Part shown: positions 10,967-21,566 of the stretch, piece after piece
Layout: each line of letters begins with the position of its first letter
How positions within the stretch are numbered: the stretch's first letter is position 1
NCBI GenBank assembly: GCA_023375675.1
Contig: JALQBC010000034.1
Coordinates: 310,001-374,000 of the forward strand
Origin: Cytospora piceicola
Taxonomy: Eukaryota; Ascomycota; Sordariomycetes; Diaporthales; Cytosporaceae
Reading direction: 5' to 3'
DNA length: 64,000 nt
Notes under the pieces: model-generated
The model's input: the letters and a program-made list of their open reading frames with translations, nothing else
Databases searched by the model: none
What the model was told of the DNA's origin: nothing
Position numbers and translations under genes: made by a program

Positions 10967-13000
10967 GTATGGAACTGTGTCCTGTTTGGCTGTTTTTGGT
11001 TTTTTGGGAGGTGGGGGGGGGGGGGGTAATTTTCCCCCTGGTGGTTTGGTAGGAGTAGTGGGATGGGTTTATTGGGCGACAACAAACCCGGGCCTGAGCA
11101 TTGGTTTTTGGTGTTTTCTAGGGGGGAGGGGAGGCGGTTGCGCCTTATAGAATGGCTGGATGGCGTTGATTGGGGTTACTTATGTACATGCTCACGGCTT
11201 AACCATGGGTGGATGGCTGCTGCGTGTCATTCGAGACAGGTTCTCACGAATTCAGGTTTTATGAAACCGTTCTCTATCCGCTTGCTTCTCATGGTGTTTC
11301 GTCGTACGGTGCACAAGTGTCGTGTACTCTTTCACCACGTCGCTCGACTTTTGCTTCCAGTCCCAAGATTCGAGAGTAGAAGTCAGCATAGATTTGTCCA
11401 ACAATCTACTTCTTAGCAATCTAGACACACTTGAGAGCACATAATAACCTCCCGCCATTTCACTGCTCTCAAAGTGTGGCGTGCCAACTATGGCTGCAGT
11501 CCTAACTCCCCGCCCGTATTTAGACTTGGAGATAGGAAGCCAGGCTCTCGCATCCGGAACCCTACTTTGCAAAGTACGAAGTGCTTCGTCACCATGGGCT
11601 TCGGAGCTGGAGAGCTGACACGTTCTCGATGAGGCTCTTTTTTCCAATGTTGACGATAGATGGCATCATCAAGCTCTCAGGCGCAGTCCAGCTTCCTGCA
11701 ACGATATTGCCCTGAAGGAAAGGAGGGCGAGTCAAGTCGAGTATTATCCGCAGAGCATATACACTAGACAGCAAGGGACGCAAGAATATGCACTTCCCAC
11801 GTGGTCGTTCTCCATGTGCCACATCTGTGACATGGCGAGAGTTTCCGCTCTCCGACATGACAGCATATCGGGGCTGGTAGACGCCGCCATGCCGACCCAT
11901 CGGACGACTTTGTGCCCGTCTTCCTCGTGTAAGTCGCTGACCGCCTGCCGCTTCCGTACAGCTCCCTCGCTTCCAACGTCGTGGGACATGGCACGGCCCT
12001 GACGAGTCCTCAGACATATCAGCCCAGGGTGAGGCAGCTCTGCTCTCCCTCTGTGCCTTTCATCCTCAACACCATCGAGCATCTCGAGGAAGTGACCTTC
12101 CACTTACAGATACACGGCGATGCAGCCCTACGTAGAGATCTGAGATAGTAGTGACATAGGTAGTGGAACCTTCCAAGTTGGACAAACCTCAGGACAGCCA
12201 TAGATTGGTTGCTCAAGCTTGGAAGACGAGTAGGGCCCTGTCTATCAGACGTACAAATAGCTAGACACGCGTCAACGATTCTCCCCTGGGAGGTCTCCTG
12301 GAGACATCATATCTCCAGTTTTTCCTCCAGTTTATTCTAAAAGAAAAACCTGGAACCAGGCCATATGGCCGTATACCATGGGCATGAACCCTGGCTCCCC
12401 CATGGATGACATTTTCTGCCGTCAGCACACACTCTCGGCCAGGACGCGCGAGTCCGATGGCTTCGCCCCGCAGGCCCGATATGACGAGCGGGAACCCGGG
12501 AAGATGTGATCGCAGCGGACAAAGGCTGGTATTGCCTTTGGGCAGTGCGCCGCAGTGGGCAGTAAACATGACGGCTTGGCAGGGTGTCAGTGTTGGGCAT
12601 GCGTATGCAGTGGGCCACACTGCCCAAAGAGAGGACCGGCCGGGCGGATAGAAGGGTCCCTCGGAGGAGGGAGGCCTGGGCAGCGCGTGCGCCAGCACAC
12701 ACCCTGACACCTCGACGAGTTTGGACGGAATCTTGTATGTGCGCCATAGAAACCAGGATGACGAAACAAACGCACCTATAAGGATGAAGGGAAACCCCGC
12801 CGTTTTTGTTATAGAGAGTTGTCTGCTTATCCAGAATCTACAAAGACTATACAAAGCCCTTTTGATACCCACTGTCAAAGTTGAACATTAGCCAGTCATC
12901 AAAGATCGACATCTACTTCCCTCGCCCGAGTGTTTGCGAACAGATATCACCACCCTTCGGTCTGATCAGACCCGACAACACTCACACCATCGCCATCAGT
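10967..13000. other. Gene-free region between the N-BAR and hydrolase genes
   Basis: About 2 kb. Overlapping minus-strand open frames (11252-12103 and 12261-12878) exist but have no recognisable motif, no conserved start context and no splice logic, so they are not called. The last 120 nt before 13001 remain in frame with the downstream hydrolase and could be leader or an N-terminal extension. Confidence 0.5.
11013..11026 (+). repeat. G14 homopolymer
   Basis: Fourteen consecutive G residues in the presumed 3' untranslated region of the N-BAR gene, 47 nt after its stop codon, in a generally G-rich 100-nt stretch. Length may be affected by sequencing error. Confidence 0.8.
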
Positions 13001-14470
13001 ATGGCCCTCAACAACCCAAACCCCGAGGGCCTGGTACCTCGCCTGAAAGCACTAGGAGAGCAATTCGGCCACAACGACCCCCAGAGCAAATACCTCGAGG
13101 CATCCGATCATGAGAAGATCTTCAAGCCACACGCCTTCCCAGAACAAACCGTCGACCTGGGCGAGGTGCGCATGAACTACGCCGTCGTGGGCTCCGAGTC
13201 AAACCCAGCCCTGCTGCTCATCCCCGGACAGACCGAGAGTTGGTGGGGGTATGAGAATGCCATGCGGCTGTTGTCCGAGTCCTACCAGGTGTTCGCCGTC
13301 GATATGCGCGGACAGGGGCGGTCGACATGGACACCCGGGCGCTACAGCCTGGACAACTTCGGCAACGACCTAGTACGGTTCATCGACATCGTGATCAAGC
13401 GGCCCGTGATCGTCTCCGGCCTGTCCTCTGGCGGCGTCATGTCGGCCTGGATGTCGGCCTTCGCCAAGCCGGGCCAGGTCCTCGCGGCGGTCTACGAGGA
13501 CCCGCCCCTGTTCGCGTCCGAGCTCACGCCCGCGATCGGCCAGTCGGTGCGCCAGACCATCGCGGGCCCCATGTTCCGCATCTGGCACAAGTGGCTCGGC
13601 CCGCAGTGGTCCATCGGCAACGAGGACGGGATGCACGGCGCCATGGCGCACGAGCTGCCGTCGTGGGTCGCCAAGGCGCTGACGGCCATCATGGCCGAGA
13701 CGAAGAGCGCGCCGTTCCAGGGCCCCGTGCCCGAGCTGAAGGAGTACGACCCGGAGTGGGGGGATGCGTTCTGGAGCGGGAGGGTGGCGCTGACGTGTGA
13801 CCACCAGAGCATGCTGCAGCACGTCAAGGTGCCGGTGCTGTTCACACACCACTTCCGCAGGGTCGATGCGGATAGTGGGAACCTGGTGGGCGCGCTGAGT
13901 GACGCGCAGATTGGGCATGTGAGGAGGCTCGTGGAGGGGGCGGGCAACTCGTTCACCTACAAGTCGTTCCCGAAGATGCCGCACTCTATGCACGAGCACG
14001 ATCCGATCTGTTATGTCACTGCCGTGACGGAGTGGCTGGAGGAGAAGGGCCTGGGGAAGGCCGTGAAGGCGAGCCCGGACCAGCTGCCCAAGAAGAGGGT
14101 GTCGGAGGACAACGAGGCGCCTGATATGTCCAAGGTTGCCCCGCCGACGGTGAGGCCTGATGGCGTCTGGAACCTGACGGTCCAGACGCCCGTTGGGAAG
14201 CAGGTGGTCAAGCTCACGGCGAGGTCGGACGGCAACAAGATGTCGGGAGACCTGGACGGCGGGGAGGGCAGGAACGAGATAACAGAGGGCACGATAGACG
14301 GGTCTTCTGTGTTCTGGAAGGCGACCATCAAGAAGCCCGTCAAAGTCAAGATCAGCTACAAGGCCAAGATCGAAGGAGACACGATGACGGGGACAGCCAA
14401 GACACCATTGCTGCCGACCATCAACTTCGGCGGCACCAGGGTGGTGGCGCCGCCTCCTGCTGGGAGTTGA
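13001..14470 (+). CDS. Alpha/beta hydrolase fused to a C-terminal lipocalin-like beta-barrel domain
   Basis: Single exon, 489 aa. Residues about 35-350 are an alpha/beta hydrolase. Strand and loop PALLLIPGQTESW supplies the oxyanion region, VFAVDMRGQGRS follows, the nucleophile elbow is G140-L-S142-S-G144, and the catalytic His is probably His328 (PHSMHEHDP, spaced as in this fold from the following Pro). The acid is probably Asp289 or Asp291. After a charged linker (about 352-383), residues about 385-489 form a second domain, VWNLTVQTPVGKQVVKL through to INFGGTRV. Its alternating strands resemble the small beta-barrel domain common in bacterial proteins. The frame is open upstream to an ATG at 12881; 13001 was chosen because the family begins near there. 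Substrate unknown; bacterial ancestry of the fusion is inference. Confidence 0.85.
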   Translation: MALNNPNPEGLVPRLKALGEQFGHNDPQSKYLEASDHEKIFKPHAFPEQTVDLGEVRMNYAVVGSESNPALLLIPGQTESWWGYENAMRLLSESYQVFAVDMRGQGRSTWTPGRYSLDNFGNDLVRFIDIVIKRPVIVSGLSSGGVMSAWMSAFAKPGQVLAAVYEDPPLFASELTPAIGQSVRQTIAGPMFRIWHKWLGPQWSIGNEDGMHGAMAHELPSWVAKALTAIMAETKSAPFQGPVPELKEYDPEWGDAFWSGRVALTCDHQSMLQHVKVPVLFTHHFRRVDADSGNLVGALSDAQIGHVRRLVEGAGNSFTYKSFPKMPHSMHEHDPICYVTAVTEWLEEKGLGKAVKASPDQLPKKRVSEDNEAPDMSKVAPPTVRPDGVWNLTVQTPVGKQVVKLTARSDGNKMSGDLDGGEGRNEITEGTIDGSSVFWKATIKKPVKVKISYKAKIEGDTMTGTAKTPLLPTINFGGTRVVAPPPAGS

Positions 14471-15460
14471 CGGTCAAGCGATGCTGATAAGGAAACATTG
14501 GAAAGCAAGACTCGAGGCCCCAGGGGTGCTTTTGGATCTGTGCTCAGGTTCTTGTCTTGTTTCACATGTGGAAGCAAGTAAAGCGACCTGTTGAAGGTTA
14601 ATTATGGAGGTTCAGCATCGCGGTATTGGAACTTGGTGAGGGCTAGAAGCCGGGACTTACTGGTTTAGGGATTGGATAGGAACAGGAGTTTCCTTTACAA
14701 GAGAGTTAGTACCCGCCTTATGGGCACGCGTGTCTAGGCGGGAATCGGATAGCATGGCATTGTACGCAAACCATGGACTTGACTTGATGTTATCGCTGTA
14801 TCTTGATGCCCCCCTCAGCCGGGCTCGATATCATGTGAGAGGGCCAGCTCCGTTCGTTGTCGCAGTAGTTCTAGGAGGGTAGATAGACTGGTCACCTAGC
14901 GATCAGGTAGCCATCATCTACGGTATCCATCAATTCATGGTATTGGTCCAATGCCCGAGATGATGATGCCCCCCCCCGAGGAGTTTGGCCTCCTTTCAGT
15001 GTGACGTCCTGCTGTTGTTTCTTGTGAGTTGCTACCGGGGGTATGGCAATCCCCTAACCCTGGACAGCTCCGGCTGACTGTCGTGTTTGCACATGCCAAA
15101 CTAGCATGCCATAGCGTGACAGGGTTGGGGTTGGGGTTGGGGTCGGTCGGGGGTTTGGGGGGAAGCTCCGATCAAAGCTCCCCGCCCATAACGTAGCTCC
15201 ATGGTCACTTAACCAACTGCTTCCGGCTTGTCTTCAGCCTCGGACTACGTCGAAGTTCCGCCCGCCATTGCACGCCTTTCCCAACTCGAGACACAATTTC
15301 TAGCAGCACATCACTTGACCGTGTATCTTTCTCGGACGGCCAAACACCCGCTGCTCCGTTTGACCCTTCAAGGTCAAGAGAAAGGTGGTTTGCGATCGAC
15401 CGACCGATTCCTCCCCATCGACGAGCCTCAAGTCACACGAAGACGGACGTCAATTACACC
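14471..15460. other. Intergenic region with G-rich block upstream of cyclin H
   Basis: About 1 kb between two plus-strand genes. It holds the 3' end of the hydrolase transcript, a C9 run near 14969, the GGGGTT repeat block (15122-15162) and the cyclin H promoter. An open frame from about 15228 overlaps the cyclin gene in another frame and looks like a shadow. Confidence 0.5.
15122..15162 (+). repeat. GGGGTT repeat block with G-quadruplex potential
   Basis: Three perfect GGGGTT-type units followed by GGGGTC and further G runs (G5 and G6) give at least five runs of four or more G on the plus strand, about 300 nt before the cyclin H start codon. It resembles telomere-like sequence but is interstitial. 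A quadruplex or factor-binding role is inference. Confidence 0.75.
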
Positions 15461-16833
15461 ATGGCGACTGAGGACGAGCGATACCGACAGTCGACTCAGT
15501 TTCGACTATGGGCCTTCTCGTCAGGCCAGCTCGCCGAACTTCGCTCCAAAACGAACAGTCTCGCCAAGCAGAACATATCGGAACGACTCTCCTCCTCCGC
15601 CCTGCCTTTGCCCACCGTCTCGGCCAATGCCTCTGCCAACCCGTCTGGCTCCAACACTCCTGCCCCAGAGCAGGTCAGCACATCTACTGCCCCCGCCGAT
15701 GTGCCCATCAGCGTCAACGACAGGCCGGCCCTGCCCGACTTCCTCACCCCCACCGAAGAGGAACAGCTGCTGCGCTTCTACACCGTCGAGGCCCTCCGCG
15801 CCGCCGAGTTCTGCCGCCTGCCCACCGAGATACGCGCCACCGCTGCCATCTTCTTGCGCCGCTTCTTCCTCACCCACAGCATCATGACGTATCCGCCTAC
15901 CAAGATGCTGAAGACGTGCCTGTTCTTTGGCGCAAAGGCAGAGAACTCGTACCCGCGCGTCAACTCCTTCGCCGAGAACTTTCCCAACACCACCGGTGAG
16001 GAGATACTTGCCGGCGAGTTCTTGCTATGTCAGGGCCTCCGCTTCGCCTTCGACGTACGGCATCCATACAGGGCATTGGAGGGTGCGATTATGCAGTTGC
16101 GGTCGGCAGGGGATGTTGATGTACGGATTCTTACCTCATGATCTCACCCATTCCGTGTTTGCGTAGAACTGATGTCTTCTTGGTCATATAGGACAGCCGA
16201 ATCACGAGAGCACAGACTCGAGGCCGCGAAATTCTCAAATTTAGCCCCCTGGTCACCGACGCCTACTTTCACTACACTCCAAGTCAGATCATGCTTGCAG
16301 CACTGTCCATAGCAGACCACGACCTTTTCGAGCGCATGATAGAGTTGATCTTCGCAGACGCAGGTGGGAACAACACCTCTCGCCAGGCAGAAGCCATGAG
16401 CCAGATGATCAAGGAGAAGACCGTTTCTACAGTCCAGGCGTGCAAGGAGATGCTTATGCAGGAACCACCAGAGAGATTGTCCGATTTCTACGGGACGGTG
16501 AGCTGCCACCCTTCCCTCTTCTTCCGGATCTTTGGACCCACGTCCCGATATGTCCAAACCACTGACATGTGACTCCAGCCCGAAGCAAGTAGCATCATGA
16601 AACCCCTGATCAAGAAGCTCAAGAAGTGCCGAGACCCCGACCGGTTTGACTTGATAGCCCTGCACAAGAAGAGACTAGAGTTTAGGGAGGCCGAGACCAA
16701 GTCAGCAAAGGGTCCGATGGATGATGGCTCCGTCTTCGGCGGCGCCATCAACAGTGCCCCCAAGAGCGATGCTGACCACGATTCCAAGAGGCGCAAGGTT
16801 GCCGCTGATGATCCTTTCGGCCCGCCGCTGTAG
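15461..16833 (+). CDS. CCL1: Cyclin H / Ccl1 (TFIIH-associated CDK-activating kinase cyclin)
   Basis: Three exons (15461-16120, 16192-16497, 16579-16833) encode 406 aa. The N-terminal helix RYRQSTQFRLWAFSS and the cyclin box beginning at TPTEEEQLLRFY (about 93-104), with IRATAAIFLRRFFLTHSIM and the LAGEFLLCQGLRFAFDV helix, match cyclin H/Ccl1/Mcs2. A second cyclin fold follows (about 221-325), then a C-terminal helix and a KRRK-containing basic tail. The partner is the Kin28/CDK7 kinase within TFIIH, which phosphorylates the RNA polymerase II C-terminal domain, in the nucleus. A Ser/Thr/Pro-rich insertion (about 43-90) between the first helix and the cyclin box is longer than in yeast. This is a single-copy housekeeping gene in known fungi. 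Confidence 0.92.
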
Positions 16834-17742
16834 AACGGCGCGAGCCCTCAAGCTTGCGGACGTGTAGTAACCCCAGTATTTTTATCGGCTTCCTCGCCGC
16901 CCATCAGTCTTACGGCCCCAACCGCTCTGAGAACTGGTCATTGCCAGGAAGACTTCAAGAGCGGGGCTTGGACAACATACCGGTCAGAGCTGAGCGCTGA
17001 AAAGGTTCAGCACTCCGGTATTGTGGGAGAGGGAGGTATCCGATGGAGTTGAATTCTGACTTCCAGGATCAACATGGCTGTCAACTATCAGAGACTTCCC
17101 TGCCAGCCTTCTGCTAGGCCAGTGGCGTCGACGGAAGTGGCATCGTTGACACAGACATGCGGCAGCGACCTCATGCTGTCTGAGGCCCTTCCGTCCCTGA
17201 CCGTCAGTGATGCTCCAAAAAGAAGCTAATGTTTGCCTCTGTCGACCAGGTCGTACCCCAAGCACGACGACTTCGTGCATGGAGGATATGTGGATGGCCT
17301 GAGACGATGCAGATGCGGGTGGCAGACTCGACCGGGGTAGATACCCCAGGTATAGTCAAATATTAAGATCCAATTCACAACCTATCAGTTTTGAAACCCA
17401 AGGGTTCTGCTCCTTCCTTGCTGTGCTCGATACTCAGGCGATTCTATGCATGGCACCTGAGGTGTTGAGAGAAACAAAATACGTTAGCAACTGAACAAAC
17501 GTGTGTTGCTCTAGGCTAAGGGCAAAGACGATATCCACATTGCATATCCGCCTGCTGAACATCTGTAACAACATTTTCCTGAACAACAGATGTCAAGGAA
17601 CTCCCTCTCCCCCTGTTGCTACCATAGGAAGGTTGCTCGGTTCAGTTCAGACCCAGGATACTGACTTTCATGGGTCACGTCGCCAGGACGCCTTCATATC
17701 ACTTCGTATATTGACAAAGAAACAAAGCACATTGTCAATTCC
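16834..17742. other. Intergenic region after cyclin H
   Basis: About 0.9 kb between convergent genes. Short frames only; I see nothing beyond presumed 3' untranslated sequence. Confidence 0.5.
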
Positions 17743-18556
17743 TCACTGCCATCCATTTGTCATTGCACCACTGGAAATCCTCGCGTACTCCCCACCCTCC
17801 TCATCCAAATACTCCCTAGTAAGCAGCGGTCCAAGCCTTCTTGACGTCCACGCACCCCTCCCAGCATTCTCACTCGAATCAGAATCCTCCCCCAAAACGT
17901 ATGCGAACGTGCTCAAACCCGGAGGTAACTGCTCACTCTCTGCCAGCTCTCGCAGCCTCACGATGGCTTCTACGGTCGCGGTCCAAGTCTCCTGCGAGGT
18001 GTCGACTCCATCGAGTTCAAGGGTCTGGATTTGTCGACAAGGCCCCTCGAAAGGATTTCCTTCCACCAAGTTGTGTTCGATGGGGTTCATGGGAAAGGGA
18101 ACGGGGTTTACGTCCTCGGGGAGAAGTGAGTAGATTTGCCCGTCGTTTATAGGCTCTGTGCGCAGGATGAGACGGCGCCTGTGTCCGCCCTCGGGCGGCC
18201 AGGAGATGGGGAATCTTAGCAGTATGCATTAGAGGAAAGTACCCGTTGCAATTTGGGCTTGTGCGCTTTACATACATGAGAACATCCCCAAAGTAAGTAT
18301 AGTAATGTGTCATGCCTAGATCGATAGCACTCTGGATGTACTGGGTCAGAGCCCGTCGGAAGGCTTCTGGGCTGTCCAGGTCTCGTCTCGTCATTCTGAT
18401 CCAAATATCCGAAATACTCTGTGGGTCTCTTTGGTCTCTTCCGAAGAAGATGTAGACAACGCAGTCTGAGTTGTAAATAAGGTTTCCTTGTTCCTGTGCC
18501 GCTGGGGCTTGATTTCCAGCGCTGGACACGCTCGAGGTCGGATTTATGTCGGCCAT
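17743..18556 (-). CDS. Hypothetical protein, two exons
   Basis: Two minus-strand exons (18276-18556 and 17743-18214) joined across a 61-nt intron with GTATGT donor, a CTAAT branch-like site and AAG acceptor give 250 aa in one frame. The protein starts MADINPTSSVS, has a probable alpha/beta core (VVYIFFGRDQRD, SPEAFRRALTQYIQSAIDLGMTHYYTYFGD) and an acidic C-terminal half rich in Glu and Asp. There is no signal peptide or membrane segment. I do not recognise the family. The frame stays open upstream with other ATGs, the first at 18655. Joining of the two halves rests on reading-frame continuity only. Confidence 0.6.
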
Positions 18557-18946
18557 ACCTTTCTTAATGGTTTTCTTGAGGATCATTCTTGTATTTTGCA
18601 TTGAGAGAAAAACAACTGAAAATTTCCAGGTCTTGAACTGGGGTTTAAACCCCATTTCCTTCTCAGTCGTCAGTGCATATGGACAACAACCCCAGTCATC
18701 AGGATCACTGACGAACCGACTGGGGCTTCATTCAGGGAGAGTCAGAGTTTTATCTCTCCGTCTCATTATCAGTAGCCTGTTTGTGTACCAATGTTTGTGT
18801 TGAATTTCGGTAACGAATATGTCAGCCAGAGGAATCTGCCACTAAGATGGAAATTCATCACTGGACGTCTTCGAATTCACATACATAGTTTAAGTACGTA
18901 CATCTTTGTCGACTGTAGCAGGTCTGCTTGAAACCTCTTATCCTAC
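18557..18946. other. Intergenic spacer
   Basis: 390 nt between two minus-strand genes, containing the promoter of the hypothetical gene and the 3' end of the surface-protein gene. Nothing else seen. Confidence 0.5.
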
Positions 18947-19985
18947 TCAATTCCCACGTATCATCTCCTGTCTACGGATTTCCTCCCTGAAGATATTCTT
19001 CCCCTGTGTAGGACTCCAGCTCTCCCTATCAGTCAGCTCCACCGGATGGCTCTTGTCCTCAGGCCATCCATAATTAGACACCGAGCTCATCCTCTTGGAT
19101 TCGACTCTAACTCTCCTTGAGTTCATCCCAAATATACCCCTATGTCGACGAAAACTCCAGAAGAGGAATGTTCCCACAGCAAACAACACCGCAATTACAG
19201 CCACTGGAACCGCAATCGCCACCACCTTACTGTGGGCCTCAAGCCTGTTTTCCGGTAACGGCGCCGATGCGCTGATTTTGATGTCTGGTCCAGAATGGTA
19301 TTCCAAGCCGGCGTCCAACACCTCAAGCACATCATAAGCGAGATACAGTGTCGCCACCAAGTCACTTCCATCGCGGTGATCTCGGGTGAGAATATCCTCA
19401 TCCACAGCCCAAACAGAGTAGCCGGCGTCAGATGAAACACTTGATAATGTCGTATTCATTGTGCTATCGGAGTAGCGAACTTGAATGGAGACTGGTGTAG
19501 ACGCCAAGGCGAAGTAAGAGGGATCCCATGTCACTGGTGTTTGTCAATAAATTTTGTTTCGCGCAGTGACTGAGAATAACAGACGTATACTCACCGTAAT
19601 ACGAGACCCCAGGCCTCAGAACACTGCCCCGTCTGGGCAAACAAAACGGCTCATCCCAGCCCTGATAATTACTACATGCAACGAAAGCACCCGCCCCAGA
19701 GTTGGCCGTCGCCGTTGCTACTGGCGCCATACCAGTCGACGTCTGGACTAAACCACTTGCGGTGGTCAATGTGTACACTGAAATGTCTGTGACATATTCA
19801 GGGGCTCCGGATACCGTCTTGCTGGCTGACACAGAGGGTGTGATTGTTCTTGCGCTGCCGCTGGCGTCGATGGTGACCCAGACATTCTGAGGATTGCCTT
19901 GACGGGGGAGTATGGGCTCGGATGAGACAACAAGTGTGTGGAGCCAAGGAGCGAGAATCAAGAAGCTGGGACGTGAGTGTTTCAT
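18947..19985 (-). CDS. Secreted-type single-pass membrane protein
   Basis: Exons 19595-19985 and 18947-19533 (61-nt intron) encode 325 aa. The N-terminus has a hydrophobic stretch (about 7-21) likely to act as signal peptide, followed by EPILPRQ. The extracellular part (about 25-230) contains Thr/Ser/Val-rich sequence, a Cys pair in ACSNYQGWDEPFCLP, and NTT-type glycosylation sites. A transmembrane helix (about 233-258, VVAIAVPVAVIAVLFAVG core) is followed by an RRHRG stop-transfer and a charged tail of about 65 residues. This topology is shared by many fungal surface sensors and receptors, but no WSC or CFEM domain is present and I cannot assign a ligand or role. Confidence 0.75.
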
Positions 19986-21566
19986 CGTGACGGCTTTCAG
20001 GTCTCGGGTGGTGAATATGAAAATGAATTCCCAGTGTATGAATTCCCAGTGTCTTGACTGAATGGCATCGAGGGAGGGGACTTGGAAGCACTGGAGGTGA
20101 TTAGATGTGTGTACTCGTGTAACAATCTTGAGAGATAATCATGTACTACTCGATGCACGTAGGGTAGTACCAGCTTCGGAAAGTTTAACACTAATACGGA
20201 AATATCGCTATTGCCTGCAGTAGTTTCCTGCGCCCTCATATTTCCAGTAGCACCCCTCGTGAAACCCCGTGGAGGCTGATGCCCGAAGACTACTGCTGCC
20301 GGGCTCGGATTCCCTTGTTCGACTGGCTGAGCTACAGTTCGATGGAATCCGGCTCACACCATTGACGTGGTGCTGACACTCTTTGTCAAAGTGGCACGAG
20401 GACAACCACAACCCGAGGTCGCCGGGAATATTGGAAGCAGTGGCGTTCCCGCACATGCCAACGGCCGCAGGTATCATGCAGGTTAGCAGTCTAGACCACA
20501 CAGCGACGGCCAGATATTGGATACTTTTATTCCCACAGGATCCCCTTCTACCACAACAAACCAATACCTATTGATATGACAGGTCATTATATGTTGTACG
20601 CACTCACACACACGTTCTCGTATGTGAGTACTGTGGCTGATCACTCATTCCTGTTTGGTGATGGTGTTATGCAAGCTCTCTTGAGTGGGATGTATCATGA
20701 AGTCCGAAGCCCCAGTGCCGACACCGAAAGAGAAGTCTCGCCGCTACTACAGTGTTCGCTACACGTGAGCTTGCAAGGTAGACAGGCAGGGTCCATTCCT
20801 CGTCTGCACAGTACCCCTGGAGTACTGACTTTGAGTTGCATGCAGGTGTCTATCTAAGGCTATATCAAAGCTCAGCTCATCGAGTATTGACAAGGTATGT
20901 GTGCTGCAGGGGAATATTCCAATTGTCCGGGTTTAAATCCATAAGCTTCGGCCCAGTGCACCATGTGGTTGTCGCATCGATGCATCCAAGTGGGCTCGAC
21001 ATGGCCTGGGACACCATCGACTCAAATAGGATCCAGCGTTATGTACCTAGATAACCTTATCATTTGCTTGTTATGGTGAAGCATACTCATACGATTATTC
21101 CCATGCAGATGCATACGGCTTGATACTCTTTCGAGGTTGGTCCGGACCGAAAGATATCAACACACCCAACCAGAGAAGCCCATGCTGTCGTCTTACACGG
21201 ATGGCCCGTCTCACCACCCGAGTCCCGACCCCGGGGCCCCTCGGGGGTGCCAAAGGCTGCATCGACCTGACTGGTATCAAACACGACAAGCACATTATGG
21301 GCCGTATACGCAGCCACTTGCTTCATTTCCCCTAGCTGCATCCTACCCTGCAAGATCCTCTAGCTGTCGGTCGTCAGGTGAGCCCAAGTTATGCATATCG
21401 CCCTGTATTCCACACCATAACCAGCTTCATCTCACATTCCCTGAGGGCATAGCTCTTATAAGCTGCTATATCGAGTAATAAAACCAATACACCCGAGGCG
21501 GCTTACGGCCCTGGTCTTACATCCAGACGTGACTCTCAAGGCCTCTTGAGTATACCGACCAGCACA
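19986..21566. other. Intergenic region upstream of two divergent genes
   Basis: About 1.6 kb separating the divergent surface-protein and sorbosone dehydrogenase genes. It contains one weak minus-strand candidate (20208-20564, listed separately) and a TATAAG element near 21457, about 105 nt before the dehydrogenase start codon. Confidence 0.45.
20208..20564 (-). CDS. Possible small cysteine-containing protein (weak candidate)
   Basis: An uninterrupted 118-aa frame with fairly balanced codon use. A hydrophobic segment (about 20-38, YLAVAVWSRLLTCMIPAAVG) is followed by nine further residues or motifs with Cys, including SSCHFDKEC and GCYWKYEGAGNYC near the end. If real it could be a small secreted protein whose first exon is elsewhere. 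There is no clear start context or homologue known to me. It may be chance. Confidence 0.25.
   Translation of the reverse strand: MVCCGRRGSCGNKSIQYLAVAVWSRLLTCMIPAAVGMCGNATASNIPGDLGLWLSSCHFDKECQHHVNGVSRIPSNCSSASRTRESEPGSSSLRASASTGFHEGCYWKYEGAGNYCRQ

Noticed and set aside
10246..11052. 268-aa plus-strand open frame
   Set aside because: Arg/Ala/Gly-rich frame-shifted shadow of the N-BAR protein's low-complexity tail.
11252..12103. Overlapping minus-strand open frames
   Set aside because: No motif, no splice continuity and no start context; likely chance frames.
12261..12878. 205-aa minus-strand open frame
   Set aside because: No recognisable domain; composition and codon choice do not look coding.
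13370..13999. 209-aa minus-strand open frame
   Set aside because: Antisense shadow of the alpha/beta hydrolase.
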